This document shows positions 14,238 through 19,945 of a stretch of 19,945 nucleotides of DNA, in pieces. Each line of letters opens with the position of its first letter. The stretch's first letter is position 1. Location of the stretch: positions 1-19,945 of the forward strand of contig JAFDFW010000007.1 in the NCBI GenBank assembly GCA_019309605.1, given 5' to 3'. The notes under the pieces are model-generated. The model was given only the letters and a program-made list of their open reading frames with translations. It did no database searches and was not told the origin of the DNA. Made by a program: the position numbers and the translations under genes. This DNA is from Deltaproteobacteria bacterium (lineage in GTDB: Bacteria > Myxococcota_A > Polyangia > Polyangiales > Houyiibacteriaceae).

Positions 14238-14854
14238 GTGAGCCCCCGACGATGCTCATTGGAGAACTGGACGACGATAGAACCCTCATCGAGCCCCGGC
14301 TCTCAGCTCCGTCCGCGGAACGACCTTTCGAGGGGTCGGGCCGAGCAGTCTCGACCGCCGACCGGAGTTCGAGCCCCAAGGAACTCGCTGTGGGGATACG
14401 CTCGGCGTCGCGGCGCCTGCACGCGATGCTTTCGGGGCAACGACGCCTAATCGTCGAGGCAGGCGTAGCCCTTGCTCTTGCTTTCGGTCTTGGTTGGGTG
14501 GCCTATCAGCAAACGCGTGCTGTAAATGCGCTGCGCGATGCAATCGAGGAAATGAACGTCCTTAGCACGGCTTCTCCGGCCACTGAGATCGTCGGGTCGG
14601 ACCGTCAAGGGAGTGCGCCGATCGGCGCTCGGTCGGAGGTGGAGACATCCATCGGGGACGTCGCCGCAAGTGAGCGTGAAGAACTCGAGCATCGGGGAGC
14701 CAGTCTGATCGGGTCAAACAACTTCGCGGGCGCGCTGACTCACTATCAAAGGCTCACCGAGCTCTTCCCAAAGGAAGCAGCGTTTGGGGATGTCGTCACC
14801 GTGTTGAAGGCAAAGTTGAGGTGCGCCGACCCAGTGAGCAGCTTGTGTCCGTGA
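14234..14854 (+). CDS. Single-TM protein with Thr motifs at N-terminus, unknown function
   Basis: This 206-residue protein overlaps the second ATPase stop as ATGA. The N-terminal 70 residues are polar and disordered in character, and contain PTMLIGELDDDRTLIEP near the start. One membrane helix is present at about 75-95 (VEAGVALALAFGLGWVAY). The exported part holds a short helical pair, GASLIGSNNFAGALTHYQRL followed by TELFPKEAAFGDVV, which looks like one TPR. The topology predicts a cytoplasmic N-terminus facing the ATPases. Threonines at 6 and 17 sit in acidic or hydrophobic surroundings and could be phosphorylated and read by the FHA domain encoded at 8709; this is speculative. No known family is recognised. 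Confidence 0.7.
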   Translation: MSEPPTMLIGELDDDRTLIEPRLSAPSAERPFEGSGRAVSTADRSSSPKELAVGIRSASRRLHAMLSGQRRLIVEAGVALALAFGLGWVAYQQTRAVNALRDAIEEMNVLSTASPATEIVGSDRQGSAPIGARSEVETSIGDVAASEREELEHRGASLIGSNNFAGALTHYQRLTELFPKEAAFGDVVTVLKAKLRCADPVSSLCP

Positions 14855-15513
14855 AGTCTTGGGTGATAGTCGTCCTGAGTTCTGCCGCCTTGGCATCATG
14901 CGAAACGCTACCTGTCGCAGAGCGACCCTTTGCAGTCGCTTTTGTCGTTGAATCCGACCCCGGCGTCCGGCTCCCTCGGAGCCACGTCTTCGTCGACGGA
15001 GAGCCCGTGGGCGAAAGCAACTCGGATGGGCGGGTAGAAACGGAGATCCACGGGCAACCCGGGCAGCAATTGAGGATCTCACATGACTGCCCCGACGGGC
15101 ACGAAGCTCCATCCGAGTCGAAGGCACTCAGATTGCGGAAGTTCGCCGGCGTAGTCAGGTCCCAGCCTCATGCCATGGAAATCACGCTGAGATGTCGACC
15201 TCTTACACGACTCGCGGCGTTCGTCGTACGGGCGAGCAACGGTCCCCATCTTCCCGTTCTTCTCGATGGAGAGCGTGTGACCCGCACGAACCGATCGGGC
15301 GTGGCTCACTTCTCCATCCGGGGCGTTCCCGGTACAGAGTACACCGTAGAGATCGGGACCGGGGAGCGCCCACGGCTCCTCCCTCGGTCCCCAACACACC
15401 TGTTCATCCTTCCCGATGCCGATGAGATCTTCGTCATCAATCAGGTTTTCGACGCCGAAAAGGAACCCCGGCGTCCCGCCCGCCGTCGAACGAGAATCAC
15501 CAAAATTGAGTAG
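14851..15513 (+). CDS. Lipoprotein with two Ig/PEGA-like repeats
   Basis: GTG 14851 overlaps the previous stop as GTGA and gives 220 residues. The frame extends to 14821, but that start would lengthen the region before the signal. The signal peptide ends SSAALASC, a canonical lipobox with lipidated C17. The body contains two similar beta-rich modules. One has HVFVDGEPVGESNSDGRVET and GQPGQQLRISHDC. The other has PVLLDGERVTRTNRSGVAHF and GVPGTEYTVEIG. Each follows a 'vDGe.v..t...G.....i.G.pG..y.i.i' pattern typical of PEGA or carboxypeptidase-regulatory-like folds, which often bind cell envelope components. The C-terminus is strongly basic (RRPARRRTRITKIE). It is the last member of the Tad operon in this reading, with only 29 bases before the next gene. 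Confidence 0.75.
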   Translation: MKSWVIVVLSSAALASCETLPVAERPFAVAFVVESDPGVRLPRSHVFVDGEPVGESNSDGRVETEIHGQPGQQLRISHDCPDGHEAPSESKALRLRKFAGVVRSQPHAMEITLRCRPLTRLAAFVVRASNGPHLPVLLDGERVTRTNRSGVAHFSIRGVPGTEYTVEIGTGERPRLLPRSPTHLFILPDADEIFVINQVFDAEKEPRRPARRRTRITKIE

Positions 15514-15534
15514 ACCCTCGACCCCGTACTATAA
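15506..15534 (+). promoter_or_regulatory. Candidate promoter of amine oxidase gene
   Basis: TTGAGT (15506-15511) and CTATAA (15529-15534) are separated by 17 bases, a fair sigma-70-like pair that overlaps the end of the lipoprotein gene. Transcription would start just before ATG 15543. No Shine-Dalgarno precedes that ATG, so the mRNA could be leaderless. No terminator separates the genes, so read-through from the Tad operon is also possible. Confidence 0.3.
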
Positions 15535-15542
15535 CCACGTCG

Positions 15543-16775
15543 ATGGGTGAGCGGGCGGATGTTGTAGTCGTGGGGGCCGGGCTGTCGGGGCTTTGTGCGG
15601 CGCGGAAGCTTCGTGCTCAGGGTGCGTCGGTGATCGTCGTCGAGGCGCGTGATCGGGTTGGCGGGCGCACTCGGACCGAGCAGATCGGGCAGGGCACGTT
15701 TGATCTAGGCGGGCAGTGGATCGGACCCGGACAGAAGCGCTTGCATGCTCTTGCTGACGAGCTTGGGATCGAGACGTTTCCGACGTACACCAAAGGGAAG
15801 AAAGTGCTGGAGGTCGAGGGGAAGATTTCGACCTACAAGCGATCGATTCCCTCGATGTCCGTTCCGAACCTGATCCAGATGCAGGGAGCGCTGAGTTACC
15901 TCAAGCGCGTGCGGAAAAAGATTTCACCGACGGGGCCGATGACGGCCGAGGGTGCTGAGGCGCTCGACGGCGAGACGCTCGAGACCTGGCGATCGCGGTT
16001 CGTGAAGTCGAGCAAGATCAGCGCCGCCATGGACGCGGCGATACGAGCGATTTTTGGTGCGGAGGCGCGTGACCTATCGGCCCTCTATTTCCTGATGTAC
16101 CTCAACGCGGGCGGCGGGCTACTCAGCCTTGCGGAGGCTCGCGGAGGCGCGCAGCAGGATCGATTCGTCCCCGGGGCACAGTCGATTTCGTCGGCGCTTG
16201 CGAAGGAGTTGGGCGACGCACTGGCCCTTGGCCTACCCGTTCGCCGGCTCACTCAGAGCGGCGACGGCGTGGATGCGGTGACCGACGCGCAGACGATCGG
16301 AGGCCGGTTCGCGATCGTCACAGCCCCGCCGATGCTTGCGGGACGGATCGAATACGAGCCACCGGTTTCAGTGGGTCGCGATCAAGTCACGCAACGCTTT
16401 GCGATGGGAGCGGCGGTCAAAGTGCTCGTCACCTACGAGCGAGCGTTCTGGCGGGAGGCTGGGTTCTCCGGCGAAGTAGTGAGCTCGGACGGGCCGCTCA
16501 GCGTCGTCTACGACAACACATCGCATGACGGCCGGCAGCCTGCCCTCGTCGGACTCGTCGTCGGCAGCCAAGCGCGGCAATGGTCGGCGCAACCTTTGTC
16601 CGACCGACAACACCGCGTGGCGGGCGCGCTCAAGCGTTACTTCGGCGAAGAGGCAGGCTCGTTTCAAGAGTATCGCGAGCTCGATTGGGGCGCAGAGCCC
16701 TGGTCACGCGGGGGCCCCGTGGGCGGCGGCAACGGAATGGATCGGCTACATGGAAGGCGCGATTCAATCGGGTGA
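15543..16775 (+). CDS. Flavin-containing amine oxidase family protein, frameshifted near 3' end
   Basis: Members oxidise amines or related substrates using FAD. The N-terminal Rossmann motif is intact: GAGLSG at residues 11-16 and EARDRVGGR at 34-42. DLGGQWIGPGQ, typical of bacterial monoamine oxidase-like proteins, follows. The central region is normal for the family up to DWGAEPWSRGGPV (V393 at 16719-16721). After this the frame reads GGGNGMDRLHGRRDSIG and stops, for 410 residues. The expected ending, TEWIGYMEGAIQSGERAADE, is present in another frame from 16729. The intervening segment of about 30 residues, normally holding the GTE FAD-binding motif, is missing. A small deletion with frameshift is the simplest reading, so the protein may be inactive. 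An assembly error is the alternative. Codon use and GC do not differ from neighbours. Confidence 0.85.
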   Translation: MGERADVVVVGAGLSGLCAARKLRAQGASVIVVEARDRVGGRTRTEQIGQGTFDLGGQWIGPGQKRLHALADELGIETFPTYTKGKKVLEVEGKISTYKRSIPSMSVPNLIQMQGALSYLKRVRKKISPTGPMTAEGAEALDGETLETWRSRFVKSSKISAAMDAAIRAIFGAEARDLSALYFLMYLNAGGGLLSLAEARGGAQQDRFVPGAQSISSALAKELGDALALGLPVRRLTQSGDGVDAVTDAQTIGGRFAIVTAPPMLAGRIEYEPPVSVGRDQVTQRFAMGAAVKVLVTYERAFWREAGFSGEVVSSDGPLSVVYDNTSHDGRQPALVGLVVGSQARQWSAQPLSDRQHRVAGALKRYFGEEAGSFQEYRELDWGAEPWSRGGPVGGGNGMDRLHGRRDSIG

Positions 16776-16809
16776 ACGCGCCGCCGACGAAGTGCTGCGA
16801 CGGCTTTAG
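16729..16809 (+). pseudogene. Out-of-frame 3' remnant of the amine oxidase gene
   Basis: Reading from 16729 gives ATEWIGYMEGAIQSGERAAD followed by EVLRRL and TAG at 16807-16809. This is the conserved C-terminal FAD-contacting helix of flavin amine oxidases, normally continuous with the upstream frame. Its stop overlaps the stop of the convergent molybdopterin oxidoreductase gene. Confidence 0.7.
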
Positions 16810-19106
16810 GCGCTGGGCGCGAGCCGAACCACGACGTCTTTGGAGGCGGGGGTGTAGCTGCCTTCGGCGTACTTGTTGAGTGGGACCAGGACGTTTGCCT
16901 CGGGGAAGTACGTCGCTACGCAGCGGCGGGGGATCGGGTAGGGGACGACGGTGAAGCGGGGGGCGATGCGGTGTCTGCCGCCGAAATCGTTGGTGATATC
17001 GACCTTTGAGCCTGCGGTGAGGCCGGCTTCGCGCATGTCGGCTTCGTTCACGAACACCACCCGGCGGCCGCCTCGAACGCCTCGGTAGCGGTCGTCGTTT
17101 CCGTAGACGGTGGTGTTGTATTGGTCGTGCGTGCGCACCGTCATCATGCGGTAGGTGCCCTCAGGCAAGGTCAGGTCGGGAGCGGGGTTGATGCTGAACC
17201 GGGCCTTGCCGCTCTCCGTGTCGAACTTGCGCTCCCGCGCGCCGTTGTAGAGGTGGAAGCCGCCCGGTTCGCGTACGCGGGCGTTGAAGTCTTCGAAGGT
17301 CGGGATCGTTTCGGCGATGAGATCGCGGATGCGGTCGTAATTTTCGATCAGCCAACACCAGCTCACAGGCGTTTCCGGACCCAGCACTTCTTGAGCGAGG
17401 TGCGCGACGATCGCCGCCTCGCTGTGGAGCTCGGGGTCGGCCGGCTTGAGGTGGCCGTGCGAGGAGTGGACGACGCCCATGGAGTTTTCGACAGTGACGA
17501 ACTGCGGGCCGTACGCTTGCACATCGACTTCGGAGCGGGCGAGGCAAGGTAAGATGATCGACCAGTTTCCGCGCACCAAGTGCCCGCGGTTGAGCTTGGT
17601 GCTCACGTGGACGACCATGTCGCATCTCTCGAGCGCGTGCGCGGTGCGTTCGGTGTCGGGCGTTGCCTGGAGGAAGTTGCCGCCCATCGCGAAGAAGATT
17701 TTCGCGCGGCCGTCGAGCATCGCGTGAATGGCTTCGACGGTGTTGAATCCGTGTTCGCGTGGCGGGTCGAAGCCGAAGACGGTTTGTATTTGATCGAGCA
17801 GCGCTTTGCTTGGGCGATCATGGATACCCATCGTGCGGTCGCCTTGGACGTTGCTGTGACCGCGCACCGGACAGGTTCCTGCGCCCGGCATCCCGATGCT
17901 GCCGCGCATCAGGAGGAAATTGACGATCTCTCGGACGTTACCGACCCCGTTCCGGTGTTGGGTCAGCCCCATCGCCCAACAGACGATCGTCTTTCGGCTC
18001 CGCAGGATCATCTCGACGGCTTGATCGAGTTCGGCCCGCGTGACGCCAGCGGCTTCGATGAGTGCGTTGACGTTCTGCGATTCCAAGTGGGCGCGAAGCT
18101 CGGCGAAACCGTCGGTGTGGAGATCGATGAAGTCGGCGTCCAGCACATCGCCGGGCCTACGGGCTTCAGCTTCGAGCAGAAGGCACATCAGCGCTTTGAG
18201 CAGCGCCACATCGCCGTTGATCTGCACCTGAAGGAACAAATCGGCGATCTGCGTGCCTCCAGTGAGCACCTGGCTGGGGCTCTTTGGATTGACAAAGCCG
18301 ATCAGTCCGGCCTCGGGCAGGGGATTAATCGCGATGATCTGGGCGCCGCTCTTCTTCGCCTTTTGCAACGCGGTCAGCATGCGTGGATGGTTCGTCCCCG
18401 GGTTTTGACCCATCACGATGATGGTGTCTGCTTCGTGGACGTCCTCGAGGGTGACGGAGCCCTTCCCAATGCCCACGGTCTCACCGAGGCCGACGCCGCT
18501 CGACTCGTGGCACATGTTGGAACAGTCGGGGAGATTGTTCGTTCCAAACGCGCGCACGAACAGCTGGTAGAGGAACGCTGCTTCGTTGCTGGTACGTCCC
18601 GAGGTGTAGAAGATCGCCTCGTCCGGGGAGTCGAGCCCCTTCAGCGCGCCGCCAACGCGGGTGAACGCTTCATTCCAGTCGATCGGTTCGTAGAAGCGCG
18701 AGCCGGGCCGAAGCATCATTGGCTGTGTGAGCCTGCCCTGCAGGCCGAGCCAGTAGTCGGACCGCCGCGCGAGGTCGTCGATGCTGTGGCGTTGGAAAAA
18801 CTTCCAATCGAGGCGATGCCGCGTGGTTTCCCACGCCGCCGCTTTTGCGCCGTTTTCGCAGAACTCGGTGAGTGCGGCGCGGTCGTCCGGGTCGGGCCAC
18901 GCGCAGCCGGGGCAGTCGAACCCGTCGGTTTGGTTCATCCGCCCGAGAATGCGTATCGCGGACGGAACCGAGTGCCCGTGCTTGTGCATGTGGGCGAACG
19001 TGGAGCGCACCGACGCAAGGCCGGCCGCCTTCGTTTTCGGCGCTTCGACGATCAGCGCGTCGTCCGTCTCGGGCGGCTCGGCGCCGCTTGGGCGATCTGC
19101 CGCCAT
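16806..19106 (-). CDS. ydeP: FdhF/YdeP-family molybdopterin oxidoreductase
   Basis: These proteins resemble the alpha subunit of formate dehydrogenase and bind bis-MGD molybdenum; the substrate of YdeP-type members is not established. ATG 19106 gives 766 residues, with GGAGG seven bases upstream. A TTG at 19109 would add one residue. The N-terminus carries FDCPGCAWPDP (about C65, C68), a family signature rather than the full four-cysteine Fe-S motif of formate dehydrogenase H. SNMCHESSGVGLGETVGIG has a Cys (about 199) that aligns with the Mo-ligand position (Sec140 in formate dehydrogenase H). MGQNPGTNHPRM, GHSNVQGDRTMGI, FAMGGNFLQATPD and the C-terminal domain with THDQYNTTVYGNDDRYRG are typical of the group. 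The ATG overlaps the fdhD stop as TGATG. Confidence 0.93.
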   Translation of the reverse strand: MAADRPSGAEPPETDDALIVEAPKTKAAGLASVRSTFAHMHKHGHSVPSAIRILGRMNQTDGFDCPGCAWPDPDDRAALTEFCENGAKAAAWETTRHRLDWKFFQRHSIDDLARRSDYWLGLQGRLTQPMMLRPGSRFYEPIDWNEAFTRVGGALKGLDSPDEAIFYTSGRTSNEAAFLYQLFVRAFGTNNLPDCSNMCHESSGVGLGETVGIGKGSVTLEDVHEADTIIVMGQNPGTNHPRMLTALQKAKKSGAQIIAINPLPEAGLIGFVNPKSPSQVLTGGTQIADLFLQVQINGDVALLKALMCLLLEAEARRPGDVLDADFIDLHTDGFAELRAHLESQNVNALIEAAGVTRAELDQAVEMILRSRKTIVCWAMGLTQHRNGVGNVREIVNFLLMRGSIGMPGAGTCPVRGHSNVQGDRTMGIHDRPSKALLDQIQTVFGFDPPREHGFNTVEAIHAMLDGRAKIFFAMGGNFLQATPDTERTAHALERCDMVVHVSTKLNRGHLVRGNWSIILPCLARSEVDVQAYGPQFVTVENSMGVVHSSHGHLKPADPELHSEAAIVAHLAQEVLGPETPVSWCWLIENYDRIRDLIAETIPTFEDFNARVREPGGFHLYNGARERKFDTESGKARFSINPAPDLTLPEGTYRMMTVRTHDQYNTTVYGNDDRYRGVRGGRRVVFVNEADMREAGLTAGSKVDITNDFGGRHRIAPRFTVVPYPIPRRCVATYFPEANVLVPLNKYAEGSYTPASKDVVVRLAPSA

Positions 19107-19945
19107 CAACCCGCCTCCATCCGAACGAATGCAGGCTCGCCCACTTCATGCGCGATGCGCTCGCCGTTCGAGTAGACATTGAAGCGGCTCTCGCGCGCGA
19201 AGCCGACCAATGTGAGGTCGAAGCGCCGCGCAGTTTCGACGGCCAAGCTCGATGCGGCCCCGATGGCGACCATCATCGGGAAGCCCGCGCGAACCGTCTT
19301 TTGAACGAGCTCGAAGCTCGCCCGGCTGCTGACCGCGACGAAATTTGGGCTGGAGGCCGGGTGGCTGTCCCGAAGCCAGGCGCCGACCAGCTTGTCGAGT
19401 GCGTTGTGTCGACCGACGTCCTCACGGTGCAGTAAGAGTTCCCCGGCGTTGTCGAACAGCGCCGCGCCGTGTGTGCCGCCGGTATGACGAAACCAAGCCT
19501 GCGACTCCTCCAGTGAGACCAGAGCGTTTCGGATGGCAGCAGGTTGAAACGACGCTTCCTCTACAGGGACTCGCTCGCAGCCCACCTTCGACAAAGACTC
19601 GATCGTGCGCTCCCCGCAGACACCGCAAGCGCTAGTCACGGTGAGGTTTCGTTCGAGCAGCCGCGGCGGGACGACGACGCATTCATCGAGGACCGCACGT
19701 ACCACATTTTCCGGCGTGTCGGAGCGAGCGCAGTGACGGACGCTGACTAGATCGTCGATTGCGGCGATGACGCCCTCGGCGTACAGAAACCCCGTCACCA
19801 AGTCGCTGTCGTTCCCCGGTGTGCGCATCGTCATCGCTAGGGGAGCCTCGGTGCGCGCGTGTGCCTCACCGTGCTCGAGCAGGATCTGAAGCGGCTCCTC
19901 TACCGCGACCAGGTCCCTGGTGTGCTCCCGCCGTTGGCGCTCGAT
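19106..19945 (-). CDS. fdhD: Formate dehydrogenase accessory sulfurtransferase FdhD, 5' truncated by window edge
   Basis: FdhD transfers sulfur from a cysteine desulfurase to the bis-MGD cofactor of formate dehydrogenase-type enzymes, which need it for activity. The frame is open to the right edge, so the ATG at 19834 is internal; 279 residues are visible. The extra upstream residues include DLVAVEEPLQILL and PLAMTMRTPGNDSDLVTGFL, the usual FdhD N-terminal motif. The active-site pair is in SACGVCGERTIESL (CxxC). HTGGTHGAALFD and LHREDVGRHNALDK are strong family signatures, as is SSRASFELVQK near the C-terminus. It overlaps ydeP as TGATG, so the pair is probably co-translated and FdhD likely matures this same enzyme. 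Confidence 0.95.
   Translation of the reverse strand: MERQRREHTRDLVAVEEPLQILLEHGEAHARTEAPLAMTMRTPGNDSDLVTGFLYAEGVIAAIDDLVSVRHCARSDTPENVVRAVLDECVVVPPRLLERNLTVTSACGVCGERTIESLSKVGCERVPVEEASFQPAAIRNALVSLEESQAWFRHTGGTHGAALFDNAGELLLHREDVGRHNALDKLVGAWLRDSHPASSPNFVAVSSRASFELVQKTVRAGFPMMVAIGAASSLAVETARRFDLTLVGFARESRFNVYSNGERIAHEVGEPAFVRMEAG
19114..19118 (-). promoter_or_regulatory. Ribosome binding site deciding the ydeP start
   Basis: On the minus strand GGAGG lies seven bases before ATG 19106, so this ATG is preferred over the TTG one codon upstream. Confidence 0.55.

Noticed and set aside
15514..15542. Terminator at the end of the Tad operon
   Set aside because: No inverted repeat or T-run fits in the 29 bases.
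17580..19175. Long plus-strand open frame (531 codons) opposite ydeP
   Set aside because: It lies wholly antisense to a gene with clear family motifs. Its translation has no recognised domain, and long antisense frames are common in GC-rich genes.
1..19945. CRISPR arrays, tRNA or rRNA genes, insertion sequences, prophage genes
   Set aside because: No regularly spaced repeats, cloverleaf sequences, transposase or phage-type proteins were recognised by eye.

Overview
The window looks like chromosomal DNA of a GC-rich Gram-negative bacterium, most likely a member of the Myxococcota (deltaproteobacterial type). This is inferred from the high GC content, frequent GTG starts, a Cys-rich lipoprotein with a Gly/Ser/Asp-rich linker, an FHA domain fused to a pilus ATPase, and the style of the Tad locus. 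No rRNA or tRNA gene, CRISPR array, transposase or phage gene is visible.

Layout. (1) 1-2223, unrelated single genes: the 3' part of an L,D-transpeptidase (+), cut by the window edge; a convergent SRPBCC-fold protein (-); and a Cys-rich secreted lipoprotein (-). A 173-base spacer between the last two holds a dyad-containing motif. (2) 2224-2468, the divergent control region between the lipoprotein and the pilus operon, with an imperfect 10-bp inverted repeat. (3) About 2469-15513, one long, tightly packed Tad/Flp (type IVb pilus, type IVc secretion-like) operon. In order: a small hydrophobic ORF, Flp pilin, prepilin peptidase (TadV/CpaA), TadE-like pseudopilin, TadG-like protein, a second TadE/F-like pseudopilin, an unknown exported protein, CpaB/RcpC, secretin CpaC/RcpA, FHA-CpaF/TadA ATPase, TadB, TadC, an unknown membrane-anchored protein, a TPR lipoprotein (TadD-like), a second CpaF/TadA-type ATPase without FHA, a single-TM protein and a two-repeat lipoprotein. 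Nine of the junctions are 4-base ATGA or GTGA stop/start overlaps, which implies translational coupling. (4) 15543-16809, a flavin amine oxidase whose 3' end appears to carry an internal deletion with frameshift. (5) 16806-19945, a minus-strand pair: FdhD (cut by the window edge) and a YdeP-type molybdopterin oxidoreductase.

How the Tad genes work together: Flp and the TadE/TadG-type proteins are inserted in the inner membrane, and those with a G|xxxxE site are processed by the TadV peptidase. TadB and TadC form the inner-membrane platform, CpaF-type ATPases drive assembly, and CpaC with CpaB forms the outer-membrane channel. TPR and other lipoproteins probably assist channel assembly or anchoring. 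Unusual points are two distinct CpaF-type ATPases in one operon, the FHA fusion on one of them, the lack of a TadZ/CpaE gene in the window, a short secretin with no recognisable BON domain, and four accessory proteins of unknown function.
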